Of a DNA stretch of 64,000 nt, positions 23,660-35,477 are shown piece by piece; the first letter of the stretch is position 1, and every line of letters begins with the position of its first letter. A program made the translations under genes and the position numbers. This stretch comes from Ctenosaura bakeri (Eukaryota; Chordata; Lepidosauria; Squamata; Iguanidae): contig CAOLHI010001278.1 of assembly GCA_948474755.1 (NCBI GenBank), positions 62,001-126,000 on the forward strand, written 5' to 3'. The notes under the pieces were generated by a model. It was not told the DNA's origin. It searched no databases and was given only the letters and a program-made list of their open reading frames with translations.

Positions 23660-24269
23660 TCCTGCTATAGTAATCCTGTTACCATTAGACCATTTTAAGA
23701 ATTTTTCTGGGCTTTCTTCTCTTCATTCCCTGCCCCTCCTCCATTTTCAGTGCCTTCCCTGAAATCTTTGGATTCATTGAATGAAGTTTGACAGGCTGAA
23801 TAAATCAACTTGCTCTCCCACTAGCCAAGTCTATCCTAATTGGAGTTGGATGGTGATGCTGTGTGACTGAATGCCTCGGAGCAAGGCCGTGCTCTGCCTG
23901 TATGAGTGACTGCTGACTCCCAGCACTCTGGGGAGCTGCTGCCTACGGGACTGGGGGGATTTGGGAAAGTGATGGTGGCAGCTGCTTTCGCCTACCATTA
24001 AGAACTGGCAAGGCACACAGAAGATACATACCTATCTTCCTCCCCTTGTTTAAAGCCAGCAAGTTGGCAATCTCAGCTTGTTGCCAAAGTCTGGAAGATG
24101 GAGTTGTACAATGTGGTTATTTCACTCTGTCCTTGCTTGCAGCTTGCCTGTCTAGTCCTTTCAGTGCTGAAAACAGACAGCAGGGGAAGGAAAAATAACG
24201 AGAAAGTCTGAGAAATATGTGTGGCGAGAATTGCTATGTTTGCAACTAGAGAGAGAGGAGAACATCTAC

Positions 24270-24320
<51 letters not shown>

Positions 24321-24836
24321 CCTAATTGGCCCAATAGGGCTGTTTCTTATATGGAATTATATAGGTCCGATTTGGCCATTCCTCTTTTAAAAGCTTTCCT
24401 GTGGCTCTGTGATCAGACCCATTTCTTCCCATTAGACAGAACAAGGCAGCAGATCTGGCAGAAAATTGCCCTTCACTAGCCTCCTGTGTTGCATTCAAAG
24501 CCTCCATGCCCCCCTGCAGCTGCCAAGCCTCAGTGGGCACAGGTGTGGCCAAAAGATGCCTCTAGATGGGGAGGGAGGGAGGTGACTGATGGACAGGGAC
24601 TGTCACCTGTTCCTGTGGCAATTCTTCTTCTACTCCCTCTTTCTGGGAGAACTGGAGCAGAGAAGGAGTCCCCCACAGTCACTATCCCCACTGCTCAGTT
24701 GCCTTCCTCTTGCTCCTTCCCTTCCCCAGTCATTTAATGACCATAGCAGGACTCCTTGGAACATGGCAGCTGCTCTGAGTGGGAGGAGAAGGGGATGGAA
24801 CTGTGGATTGTAGGCTGGCATGCTATTGGTGACTTT
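23660..24836. other. No gene seen; (CTAT)n microsatellite
   Basis: Holds a (CTAT)n array at 24270-24322 and otherwise unremarkable sequence. Frames of up to 86 codons run through the array and are spurious. Confidence 0.5.
24270..24322. repeat. (CTAT)n microsatellite
   Basis: About 13 tandem CTAT units, almost uninterrupted, so probably length-polymorphic. Confidence 0.95.
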
Positions 24837-24837
24837 G

Positions 24838-25499
24838 GGTCTTACCGCACCATACCTTAATACTGCATTGTTCTATTTCAATCCCAGCATTGCCATTTCC
24901 GTGATGGTATTGGGTTATGAATACTCTTTACCACACCCTTTTGACTTCAGTGGATGAATAGGGCTATTGCCACTGGTGTTCCCACTGCATTGTAGTGTCA
25001 TTGGTGAGTCCCTTTCCCTGCCTTTTCTCTTCCTCGCAGCTCATGATTGATCAGGGTTTTTAATTTTTTTTTTAAGCCATACTAGCGCAGCAATGTTGTA
25101 ATGTCATGACATGCTGGTATGCTATTGCGTTCTTGCGCTATACCACTAAAAAATGTATTTAAAAAAATAACAAAATTTAACTCAAAGCAGAAATTTAAAA
25201 TAAATGGAGAGAGGTGATAGATTCCAAACTTACCTTGCCATGGGAGTAGCTGAGGGAGGGACAACCTAGGAATGCCTACACCATGCCCACTCCCGGATCA
25301 GCAATGACAGGAAGTGCTATCAAGTGCTATTGAGAAACTGCAGTCACCCAGTGACGAGATTGTGGCAGGAAAGAAGGCCGTTACCAGATATGCGAATGTG
25401 ATAGCAGCTGGTTAGTGATGACATTGTGTGATAGCACGAGTCCTGGACTGGGAACAACACATTGCTCTGGCAGGATGACAATTTTGCGCAGTCAGGGCC
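24838..25499 (-). mobile_element. Family C MITE, inverted copy
   Basis: 662 bp, inverse of the copies at 33552 and 45870. Ends GGTCTTACCGCACC and TGCGCAGTCAGGGCC. Shared landmarks on the minus strand: TGCCATTTC near the right terminus, a long AT-rich middle, and at 25234-25249 the 16-nt cassette preceded by CCCTCCCTCAG and followed by GTAAGTTT. Flanking triplets (TTG or TTT against TTA) are only partly alike. Confidence 0.75.
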
Positions 25500-25599
25500 T
25501 TACAAGTGGGTTTTTCTTGAGGTCTGGTGGATGATGCCATTGTTCTGTGTCTGTTATAGGGATATAGCCATATGCCTCTCTGATGCCTCCTATTTTCCA

Positions 25600-26160
25600 T
25601 TGTTGTTGTTAACTGCCATCAAGTTGACTTTGATTTATGGAAACTCTATAAACAACAGACCTCCAAATTTCCCTGTTTGCAACTGCTCTCCTCAGGTCTT
25701 GTAGTCCTAGGGCTGTCTTTTCTGACTGCCTTTTACCTTATCAAGCACTATTGTTGTTTCTAATGGGTAACGTCTTCTCACGATATGTCCAAAGTATGAT
25801 AGTTCAGTCATTTTAGCTTCTTGGTAAAGTTTGGGCTTGATTTGCTTGTGATTTATTTGTGGTTTTGGCAGTCCAGGGTATCTACGGAACTCTCTCCCAA
25901 CACCAGTATAAGCTGCCCTCATTCAGGGCAGCACATACGATCCTGTTTTGGCACCTTCTTCCTTGATTATCTTCAATAGTATGTGCTTTTCACCAATCAC
26001 TAAATGGTTCTGGAGGTGGGCTCCTGTCATTGAAAGGTGAGTTTTGGTGAATGAGAGAAGAGAGATAATGTAATTCCACACGTAGAACCTGTATGTTACC
26101 TCTCTGTACTGCATAGTTTCATGCTTGGCGCCTACAGTGCAGGATGTCAACCATTCTTAA
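25600..26160 (-). mobile_element. RTE/BovB-type LINE 3' end
   Basis: Inverse orientation: TTGTTGTTGTTAACTGCC at the 3' end, then decayed ORF2 coding. The minus-strand frame reads MTELSYFGHIVRR and LDKVKGSQKR, resembling the YFGHIVRR...LGKVEG pattern of this family. The adjoining frame (GAHLQNHLVIGEK) upstream may be further coding or another repeat. Confidence 0.6.
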
Positions 26161-26829
26161 TGCCCAAGTAGAGGAACAAGTACTTATGAGATTTTCTGCC
26201 TGAATGGCACAGATAACTTGCCTTGCTTTGGATACAGTACACTTTGATTTGCATTGGAGGGTGGATGGGCACCAACTGCTGCTCTAGATCAGGAAGCAAA
26301 ACAGCTTGGGAAATCCTTGTCTGTGGTACTTATGAGCATTCACTATTCCATTCACCATTTCTCTATATCCTACTGTATTATCCCAGGTAATTTCTGCTTC
26401 CTGAGTCTTGGGTTTCATGGTTAGAAACAGAGGTGGAGTCACTTCAAAATTCTGTAATGGAGGGAGGGACAGCAGAGATTTCAGGGATAATGGGAAATTT
26501 TAGAATTAAAATTGAAAGATAATTAATTAATTAATTAATTAATTCCAGGCATGGGCCACCCAGTAGCCTAAGCTCTCAGGATAACGTGTGTAACAAAATG
26601 ACAGAATAAATCAGAAACTTCGACAGAATAAGTGTTTTGAAGTAATTTAGTACATTACTCATTTCCTGGAGCAAACGTTAATTAGTTGTTAAGCAGTTTG
26701 TTGCTATGTTAATTATTGGAGTTGGAGGGAATTGCTGCCATTTTATCATTAAATGCATGAGATTTTTCTTTACTTTTAAAGAAAAACAGCACAAGACCCT
26801 GTGCTCCTCTACTTCCTGTCTCTCTAGTT
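26161..26829. other. No gene seen
   Basis: An (ATTA)n run lies at about 26520-26543. No other recognisable feature. Confidence 0.5.
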
Positions 26830-27202
26830 CAAAATACTGCAGCAGCAGCTCTCCCATCGCACTCTGCTCTGCATTGGCTGCCTCCAGTACCCAGGAAGCG
26901 TGATGGCCATGCCTCTTCTTGCCACAGTGCAGCTGGGTACTGTCCCACACTGTGCTGGGGCAGGAAGCGCAGCCATTGTTCTTCCAGGGCCTCCACAGAC
27001 AAGGTAAGTGAGGGCACATGGCAGAACAGAGGAGGGATCGCTGGTCATTGATGGGGAAAACCTGTCAATGATTTGTGGTGTGATCGCACTGCCTGAGGAC
27101 GGGAGAAGGACAGGACCAGGACAACGTTGTGCATAGGTGTCATTCTGGTCCTGTCCTTCTCCCATCCCCATGGTGGGTTAGGTGCGTCGAGTGGAAAGGG
27201 CC
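26830..27202 (+). mobile_element. Family E MITE, left end decayed
   Basis: Right terminus GTGGAAAGGGCC. The left end is too diverged to place. Acceptor-like CCTCTTCTTGCCACAG (to 26927, or TGCAG to 26932), exon-like stretch to 27003, then AAG|GTAAGTG. A perfect 19-bp inverted repeat (27101-27119 with 27145-27163) flanks GACAACGTTGT-type sequence. Confidence 0.75.
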
Positions 27203-28425
27203 ACACACACACACACAAACCCTGGCATAACTGCTAATAGAAGTTAATACTCTCATCACCATATTCTGTATAACAGCAATTTTTGAGTTGTTTTCAGAGT
27301 CAGCCATATATATAGACTACACTGAAAGAGATCTGACTAGAACATTATCAGATCACTGCTTTTTGGTTCTAGACTATCATAACCCAAATTATCAGGCAGT
27401 TTGAAGAACTCTCCTTTGGATATAATCAACATTTTTTTCTCAAGCAGCACAGTGGCTAACTGTGGCTCCGAATCCTGCTCTCCCAGAATCCTGGATCAGC
27501 ATTCAAACCACTGCACCATGCAGTCTCATGCTGGCTTCAAATGAAGCAGTGATTTCTTTCTTATTAATTTTATGTTGGCTTTACAATGTGCTATAACAGT
27601 TATTATTGGAAGCCCAGAGAACTCTGGTTATCAGCTGATCTAAAAGTGCAGTTGATAATCAAAATGTTACAAGAATCTAGGGCACCTATATGCAGCCAAA
27701 ATAAAGCATTTTTTAACACTCCAGTCCTATGCACATTTCCCTAGTTGTATGCTCCAGTGAACCCAGTGGTGTTTATTTATATGAGTAAGTATGCACATGA
27801 CCATTCCATTGATTTCATTTGGAAAGAGACTTAAGTGAGTGCTTAAATTCCCTGCTCCAATTAAAATAAATGGGACTAGACATTGCTGAACTTTGGCTGC
27901 CCCATGCCCTTGACATTATCATAGCTAGCAATATGAATATAAGGTCACATTGAACCCAGATGCGCTCAAGAGACATGGCTAATGTTCGTATTAATGCTGG
28001 CAAATAATTTTGCTCCAGGAGGTTATTTGTCTAAGTTAGTCCAGTTTCTATGAGATCATCCTGCTCATTCAATATACATGTTTCAGCCTAACTACCACTT
28101 ACTTTGGGTCCCATAACAGGAAAAAAAAATCTCACACAATGTTCTCAACTAGCCCATTATTAATTCCTACAGATTTGCTTCTGGCATGTGAGCTGGAAGA
28201 TTCAGCATCTCCAGCACTTGCCCTTTCTCCCAGGGGAATATTCTCACTGATGCTACTAGGAAGAAAATGTTTCCTTTCTCCTGCTTGGAAGTTTCTCATT
28301 GTGGCATCCTGAGCCCTTTCCTTGGTTTATTCATAGCAAAACTAAATGTGACATTTCCTGTAATCAAAAGCTTGTTTAACAATGTAATGTTTTCGGGTGG
28401 CTATGTTACTAAAAGCAGAAGCTCA
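27203..28425. other. No gene seen
   Basis: A short (CA)n follows the E terminus (27203-27218). A tRNA-SINE-like fragment (TCAAACCACTGCACCATGCA) is at about 27440-27540 and a faint A-like remnant at about 27570-27680. Confidence 0.45.
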
Positions 28426-28844
28426 AGCCCTTTCCACACAGTACCTTGTCCCATTGTGCTCCCAGTGGTGATCCCGGCAGTGGCTCTGCCAAGAAAGGAG
28501 CGCGATGGGAGTGCTCCCCTCTACACCGGACCAGCTCCGTGCTGAAGCAAGCATGATGGACATGCCTCTTCTTTCTGTGGCACAGCTGAGCACTTTTCCA
28601 GGCTGCGCTGGGGCAATAAGCACCTCCATTGTGCTTCTGGGGCTTCTGCAGGCCAGGTAAGTGCAGGATGGTCACATGATTGTGGATCATTAATGGGGAA
28701 AACCCATCAATGATTTAATCCACGATCTCACTGCCTGACGACAGGAGAAGGATGGGACCGTGATGATGTCATGCAGAAGCATTCTTGCAGTCACGCTCCT
28801 TTCCCATCCCCATGCTTGGACAACAGAGTCCTGCAGAAAGGGCC
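28426..28844 (+). mobile_element. Family E MITE with exon-like cassette
   Basis: 419 bp with TCA duplications (28423-28425, 28845-28847). Ends AGCCCTTTCCACAC and TGCAGAAAGGGCC. Acceptor-like CTTTCTGTGGCACAG to 28585, exon-like 28586-28656 (71 nt), donor CCAG|GTAAGTG. The inverted repeat after the donor is degraded compared with 26830-27202. Confidence 0.85.
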
Positions 28845-29114
28845 TCAGTTGTACAGGTGGGATCCAAAGAACCTGGATTGTGCCTTATACCTCAGCATTT
28901 GTCAAGTGTGACCTTGTGTAGATCAACATCCCCGAGTTAACAGCAGTTGGATAGTGGTTTAACTGTCGTGGTTCCATTCTGTGGAATCCTGGGATTTATA
29001 CTTTGGGGACAGAACTTTATAGACAAACTAGAAAATTTTTCAGACAGGCATCTTTTTATGGCAGTCCTTTGCTGATATGTAAATACTACATTTAAAATAT
29101 AGAGGTGGGAGTAG
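28845..29114. repeat. Spacer with old family A-like half
   Basis: The segment at about 28935-29030 (GGATAGTGGTTTAACTG, TGTGGAATCCTGGGATTTAT) is a degraded A-like left half. Confidence 0.4.
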
Positions 29115-29568
29115 AATCATAGAATCACAGAGCTGGAAGAGATCACAAGGGCCATCCAGTCCAACCCCTTGCCATGCAGGAATACACAATCAAAGCAGTC
29201 CTGACAGAGGGCCACCCAGCCTCTGTTTAAAAACCTCCAAAGAAGGAGACTCCACCATACTCTGTGGCAGTGTATTTCACTGTTGAAGTGCTCTTACTAT
29301 CAGGAAGTTCTAGATGGAATCTCTTTTCCTAAAGTTTGAAGCCATTGCTCTGTGTCCTAATCTCTGGAGTAACAGAAAATAAGCTTGCTGCATCTTCCAT
29401 GTGACATTCCTTCAAATATTAAAACATAATTATCATGTCACCTCTTAACTTTCTCTTCTCTGGGCTAAACATCTCCAGCTCCCTATGCTGTTCCTCATAG
29501 GGCAGGATTTCCAGGCCTTCTACCATTTTGCTTACCCTCCTCTGGACATGTTCCAGCTTGTCAACAGG
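29115..29568 (-). mobile_element. CR1 LINE, 5'-truncated
   Basis: Minus-strand CR1 3' end, AATCATAGAATCACAGAGCT. Remnants of LEHVQRRVSKMVEGLEILPY, EEQHRELEMFS and KRKLRGDMIIMF are visible, with several frame breaks. The 5' end of the match is at CAGCTTGTCAACA. Confidence 0.9.
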
Positions 29569-29759
29569 AATTTTCCAAGGTTCTATCTGATGTTGCAAAA
29601 GGGATCTGAACTTAGAAATAAGAAGAAACGCTTGCATATGATTCTCCTCAAAGAGGAATGTATCACCCATTAAAAGGAAACCAGTTTGCATAAAGCATGC
29701 ATTTGCCAAATTATGTGTAGAGATGCAGATTTAGATTTACTTATTGACCAGCATTCTAT

Positions 29760-30681
29760 TGTTACTGCCGTTTTCTAGCCCGAATTTGGGGGATGTCAGA
29801 TATCATTTTGATATCAATAATTTGGCTTTCTTCTACTATCCCTCTCCACATGTCTGCGAGGTCCACCAGACAAGCTCACAGTCAGGCTCGGCCCCTAATT
29901 GCTGTAATATTCCAAACAATACAGGCAAGCCAGAAATAGCCGTCTCGCCACTTTAGGAGACTTCAAAGGCAAGCACTCTATTATGTATGCTTGCTACTTA
30001 CAAAGAACTCCCTGCCCCGAGCGGGCAACTTGACAAGCTGAACATTCAACTGTCAAGCACTGCGCGTTTGCATACTGGCTATTCTATTGTCAATTCAGAC
30101 CTAACTCAATCATGCTAAATTCTGACCTTTCAGAGGCTTTGTCTCCGGCCCTAAACTCATTGTTTTCCCCCAAGTACGGACTAGCCTACGGTCATATTTT
30201 CCCTATAAAAAACCCTGATTTTGAGAGCTTCTTTGGATCGCTTGGATCGCTCCCAACTTCCATCCAGCCTTACTGCCGCTTTGCTTGGCGAGCTGTCCCC
30301 TCAGTCCCATGTACTGAGACTTCATATCTCCGAACTCAATCTGCAGACTACCTGGGCTTCAGGACAAGTGAAGTATTACCCAGATCAACAATCCCTCTCA
30401 AAAATCCCTCTATACCTCTCCAACCTTTATTTTCTATAGTTATCTGTGTGAGTGTGTTGCATACACTGTTTGTCTGTATTTTAATAAAGATTACAATTAT
30501 TATTTCAATCCTGTTTTGCTCCTTGACTTGGCTTGACTTCGTAGACATTGGGTAAAAGATTCCACTGCGTTGCCCTGCCTCTCGCATTGCTAGCTTGTGC
30601 CCTTTGACTAATTTCCCCAACTTGTTTAATTGTGAGCGCATTTAGGTGTCCCTCACTGGACCCCCAGTAAACAGGGTAACA
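29760..30681 (+). mobile_element. Solo LTR of a retrotransposon
   Basis: 922 bp beginning TGTTAC and ending GTAACA, a perfect short inverted repeat, flanked by CTAT (29756-29759) and CTGT (30682-30685), a 4-bp duplication with one change. Inside, in plausible order, are a TATA box CCTATAAAAAACCC at about 30202 and a polyadenylation signal AATAAA at 30483-30488. There is no primer-binding site, polypurine tract or coding beside it, so it is best read as a solo LTR from recombination. A 4-bp duplication is compatible with Ty3/gypsy or an endogenous retrovirus. The 147-codon frame at 30112-30555 lies inside it and is not a gene. Confidence 0.7.
30202..30209 (+). promoter_or_regulatory. LTR TATA box
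   Basis: CTATAAAA, 280 bp ahead of the polyadenylation signal of the same LTR. Confidence 0.5.
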
Positions 30682-30974
30682 CTGTCAGAGACATATGCCC
30701 ACATAAGTTTCCCTTAAATGTCTAGCTCACCTTTTATGGGCTCTGCAGAGGCTGGTATTTCCTTCCTTCCTCTGCAGTGCCAAAAGACCCCTCAGTTTAT
30801 TGCAGAGCCCTAGAAGGCACCTGGGATCACCATTCTGTGTTTTGTGGTGAGCAGGCAGAATCAGAGAAGTGTCTGGCTAAGTCTCCATAGCCAGATGCAA
30901 AATGATGACCTTAGACCTGAGGTCTATGTGGTCCTCTGGGACTGAGGTCCTCCATAAAACCATCATTTAAAACC

Positions 30975-31175
30975 CAGGATAATTGATTGATCTGGAAGAT
31001 AAGCAGGGTCAGGCCTGGCTAGTAGGTGGGTGGGAGACCACCAAGAAATATTAGTTGCTGTAGGCAATATTTCAGAGGAAGGCAATGGCAAACCACCTCT
31101 GAATATTTCTTGCCTAAGAAAAGTCTGTGAAATTCATGGGATCACCATAAGTTGACAAGTGGTTTTAACGGCACA
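30975..31175 (+). mobile_element. 5S rRNA-derived SINE
   Basis: GATAAGCAGGGTCAGGCCTG and GGTGGGTGGGAGACC match the 3' half of 5S rRNA. Then come GTTGCTGTAGGCAATA, CAGAGGAAGGCAATGGCAAA, CCACCTCTGA and CACCATAAGTTGACAAG. Second copy of the element at 4048, closer to 5S in the control region. Confidence 0.75.
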
Positions 31176-32472
31176 CCTGGCACAGGAGATGCTCATTGTT
31201 TTAATCCCAGTGTAGGATAATGTAGATAACAAGTACAGATCAAGCTGTATGATAAGTTGCTTCTTATAGAAACACATTATCCCTCTTGAACAATTCTCTG
31301 CTTTTGCAAGTGGAAGAGCAAACTCTTGCACATGCTACATATATCCTTCATAAATGCCTGTTAGTTAACACTAGTGGTAGTTAACACATTGGTCCCCCCT
31401 TGGGAGCATGGAAACTGGTATGGACAGATAGGGTTAAACCCACCTCGATGAGTTCCACAGTTCTAATCCAGAACAAGGCACTTCCAGCTTATCTTTTAAA
31501 GGCTCAAAGAGGCATCATCCCCCTCAAATGCAGCCATTAATTCATTGTCTTGAACAGTCTAGCTATAAAATGTGCATGTACTTTCATAAAGAGTTTGCAT
31601 TCCCTCATATGGATGAGTTTCCTTGGACAATTGTAGAGTGTGGGAGAAATTTGTTAATAACTAATTAAACCATCAATTAATTAATTAATTAAACTAGTTA
31701 CACCTGAGTTCTGCAAGCATCCAGGAACCACGTCTATATGTGGAAATTCTTCAAAATGGCAATTGCAATTAACAATTAATGCCCCCAATGAGGACAGTAA
31801 AAATACAATGCTTATGACTGTAACTTAATGAAGGATAACAACCCCCTTGCAGTTTATCAGTAACTTTTTTAGTTATTCTTCCTCTTACTGGGGAAGTTCG
31901 ACTTCACTAACTGGCAGAGGTAGAGCAAATGTCACAGGGTTCAATTGTTGGTTCGTGATGTTGCCTTGTACTCTATTGTGGGTGGTGAGGTGACGAGGTG
32001 AATGGGAGGAGAGCTGTGCTTTGTACTTTGGGCTATTGGCTCATTGTATTCCTATTTTGTTAAAAAATCCCACAACTAACTAGAAGTATTTATTTTAGTT
32101 CATTTTGAGAACTTGGGAAATAAAGCATTCTTCCTAAGTGTTAACTAGAATGGTAGCTAACTACTTTTTTTGCATGTGGGAGGAGGGCTATAATGACAAC
32201 GCATTACTTTTTAAAAGTAACTTTCCCAGCTCTGGATGTCAGCTTGATTTGAGATGTGTGATTTGCATTGCTGCACAAATAAAATAACTCTCCTGCACGC
32301 GAAGAAACCGGTAACTACATACGGAAGCAAACTCTTTGGATCCAAGCCTTTGCTTTCAACCAGTCCATACTGCTAATTGGAGAGTTCAGATTTCTTCTGT
32401 CTCCTACTTTCTGCTTGTGTCAATTATATAGTTGTCCCAAGTCTTTCATTTTGCAGACAGTTCTGGAAGGGT

Positions 32473-32509
<37 letters not shown>

Positions 32510-33206
32510 ACACACACACTTCTCCCAATAGGCACAGCTCTGTTCAGCCATGAGATCTGTAGAAATGGAACCAGTTGCATGAAGAGTGCCTTAGGGTAAA
32601 ATCAGAGAAATGCTTAACTGACATGGGGGTTGAGCAGCTGAAATCTGGTTGAAAGCCCCTGCCAAGTCAGCGATTAATTATACTTACTGGATTTCTATAG
32701 GGTTTAGTTTCAATAAACCTTGACATATCCTTCACATTGTCATCTTGAAGATGTTGGTGGCTGTACCTCTGAAAGATCGCTTGCCTCATTGCATGGGGCA
32801 CAGTGGCAAAATAGGAAGGCAGCTTGGAGTAACACAGCAGTCTCATTGCCACTGTCACTGTGTGGTAGATAGCAAATAAAACTACAAGTGTTACTTTTCC
32901 ATGCCGGCTGGAGGTGGGATTCTGGGAGCTGTAGTCCCAAAAAGTAACTTTCCCAAGCTTTGCTTTCAAATGATCATATATCTAGGGCTTTATTTGTACA
33001 AAGGGAGTTGCCAAGGATTCAGCCTGCTACTTTTGGAAAGAAACCCTCAGCATTAATATCAAATAGATGACTTGGTGAGGAAAGAAATACTTTCCTTACG
33101 TCACAAGTAGGCAATTTTGGCAGGTCAAGTGGCTAAATTTGTACCCTGGCAGACCTGGAAATAATAAGCCCCTCAACTTTGATATTCTACAATGTTGATA
33201 TTCATC
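31176..33206. other. No gene seen
   Basis: Two kb without recognised elements except an (AATT)n run at about 31675-31692, a (CT)n(CA)n tract at 32473-32519 and a repeat fragment GATTCTGGGAGCTGTAGTCC near 32917. No coding signal. Confidence 0.5.
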
Positions 33207-33209
33207 TAT

Positions 33210-33389
33210 GGCCATTTCCGCACTACGCTGTTATAGTGTGGTTATTCCACTTTCAACATCCTATGGAATCCTGGGGTTTGCAGTTTCTGGAGGGGCCGCC
33301 TGTCCCCTCCCCAAACTACAAACCCCAGGATTCCATAGGATGTTGAAAGTGGAATAATCATGCTATAACAGCGTAGTGCGGAAATGGCC
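33210..33389. mobile_element. Family A foldback MITE, complete
   Basis: 180 bp with perfect TAT duplications (33207-33209, 33390-33392). About 80-bp inverted arms starting GGCCATTTCCGCACTACGC around a short GC loop; arms differ at few sites, so this copy is young. Confidence 0.9.
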
Positions 33390-33551
33390 TATATTATAGA
33401 TAGATATAGATAGATACACTTACATAAACATATATATAACTAAGTAACATCTCCTGACCCCCTCATTCCACCCTAAGAGCCAGAAGCTAAATTGGGCAAA
33501 GGAGACCTATTCAGCTGCTTGTTGGGGTGCAGGAAGGAGGAAGTGGTCCTA

Positions 33552-33832
33552 GGCCATTTCTGCACAATGTCGTCATACTGTCACAGTTATGGGTTTTTCC
33601 TGGTCGAGGACCCGTGCTACCGCATGACATTGTTGCTAACCAGCTGCTATTGCCAAGCTTTTCAATCAAGCATTTCAAACCAGCCCTATTTCATTTCCAG
33701 AAAAAAACCATTAAGAGCCTCCTTTAGCACTACATTCTCATCAGCTGGGTGAGTGCAATTCCTCAATAGTGCTTGATAGTGCTTTTGGTGGTCCCTGATC
33801 CAGCAGTGGGTGGGGTGTGGGCACGCTCAGCT

Positions 33833-33864
<32 letters not shown>

Positions 33865-34268
33865 ACTCAGCTATTCCTATTCAGTGGTAAGTTCAGAATC
33901 TATCACCTCTCTGTGTTTATTTTACATTTCTCCTTTGAGTTGTTTTTTTTATTTTTAATACATTTTTTAGTGTTATAACATGAAAATGAAAGAGTGTACT
34001 TGCGTGTCATGCCGCTACAACAGTGCTGCGCTAGTATGGCTTACAACCGCCTCCCGACCAATCAGCAGCTGTGTGGCAGGGAAAAGGCAGGGAAAGGAAG
34101 TGAAGTGACTAATGATGCTGTAGTGCAGAGGGAATACCAGTGGCAAGTCATCCGCTTAAGGTGAAAGTATGCGGTAGAGAGCGTTCCTAACCCAATATCA
34201 TCACAGAAATGGCAATGCTGGGATTGTAACAGAACAATATGCTATTGAGAGGTGGTGCGGAAAGAGCC
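33552..34268 (+). mobile_element. Family C MITE
   Basis: 717 bp, ends GGCCATTTCTGCAC and GTGCGGAAAGAGCC. Flanking triplets CTA and ATA. It sits at the 3' tip of the CR1 that follows. Two splice-cassette-like units on the plus strand: TTTCATTTCCAG then 48 nt (33701-33748) then GG|GTGAGTG; and a (CT)n tract with TCTCACTCAG, 16 nt (33871-33886), then GTAAGTT. The (CT)n microsatellite at 33832-33860 forms the pyrimidine tract of the second unit. Confidence 0.8.
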
Positions 34269-34940
34269 ATAGAGTTGGAAGGAGTCCCATAGGCCATTAA
34301 GTCCAACTCCTTGCTCAATGCAGGTAATCCAGCTAGAAGATTCCTAGCGTATAGCTGTCTAGCCTCTTTTTGAAGATACCCAGAGTAAGAGATCCCACTA
34401 CCTCTTGTCTTGGAAATGATAGTTCTATAATTGCAGGCTAAAGTAGCATTTATGTTCTTTGCTGCAGCATCACATTGCTGGGTCATGTTCAGCTTATGAT
34501 CAACAATAATCCTAAGATCTTTCTCAATTGTCCTGCAGCTGAGCCAGGTATCCTGCATCCTATAGGGGTGCATTTGGTTTTTGTGGCCTAAATGTAGAAT
34601 TTGCATTTGTCTGTGTTGAATTTCATTCTGTAGTGTGCCCTCCACATATGTGGGAGTTCCAATGGTGAAATGCATGAATGCTCACATCCCATTTTATTCA
34701 ATAGTGGTGATGTCCATGTGGACATTTCAGCGCATGCGTGCATGTGTCACTGCCCTTTTAGGTATAGGATGCAACACAGTCACGGATGCTCAGATATGCA
34801 CATCCTGAGAAGTCTACATTGTATTAATTTCAGGCCAATTTTCAAGTGTATCAAGGCCTTTTTTTAATTCTGTTGCTAACTTGCAAGGTGTTAGCTACCC
34901 CTCCAAGTTTTGTGTCGCTAAATACTGAGGATTTCCTCAG
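34269..34940 (-). mobile_element. CR1 LINE, split by a family I MITE
   Basis: Diverged CR1 of a different subfamily. The 3' end TAGAGTTGGAAGGAGTCCCA is at 34271. A frame fragment HLGHKNQMHPYRMQDTWLS and LRIIVDHKLNMTQQCD is readable, with an internal deletion around 34415. The 5' part (34824-34940: AATTTCAGGCCAATTTTCAA, TAGCTACCCCTCCAAGTTTT) continues after the TA-flanked insert at 34633-34821. Confidence 0.75.
34633..34821. mobile_element. Family I MITE inside CR1
   Basis: 189 bp between duplicated TA (34631-34632, 34822-34823). Left end GTGTGCCCTCCACATATGTG matches family I; the right end (CTACATTG-TA) is degenerate. Removing it rejoins CR1 sequence (CATTCTG-TA-TTAATTTC). Confidence 0.6.
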
Positions 34941-35474
34941 TAGTGAGCAAAGCTGTGACAAAGAACTGTGTCAGAATTCTGCTTCTGGGAGGGGGCCAGA
35001 AATGTCACTTCTTTATGCCCCAATTGACAATGGAAGAGAACAGATCTTCTCTCAATTCAACTACTGGTTGTTAAGGTGGGCTGGGAGGCATTTATATAGT
35101 CTTACTGAATATAGAGCAGTTAGGGATCCATAACTCTACATTAAGAACTCATACCTGCAATACTGAATGCCAGTCAAATTTTTTTTAATAGAACCCCCCC
35201 CTCCAATTCTGGCTTTGGTTTTTTTAAAAAATATGTTTAACCCTCACATATTGAAAGAAAAACTTCTACCAGGAAGCCTCCAGAAAAAGGCATTTTTAAC
35301 ACAACAACTGTGCACGTTAACTGGACATTAAGTGCAAATATGCTTTTTCTATTTCCTTAGATAACTCTAGAGGAAATGTAGGGCAGCGATGACCCTGCCA
35401 CCGAACCTAAGTCCCATGGAAACAAGAGAGTCATGACTAAGGGGCACACCTAATTTAATCAATGAACCAGGACT
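34941..35474. other. No gene seen
   Basis: AT-rich sequence after the CR1 segment; nothing else recognised. Confidence 0.4.
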
Positions 35475-35477
35475 ATT

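Noticed and set aside
24219..24479. Frame with repeated YLSI residues
   Set aside because: Translation of the (CTAT)n microsatellite.
30112..30555. 147-codon open frame
   Set aside because: Contained in the solo LTR, spanning its TATA box and polyadenylation signal.
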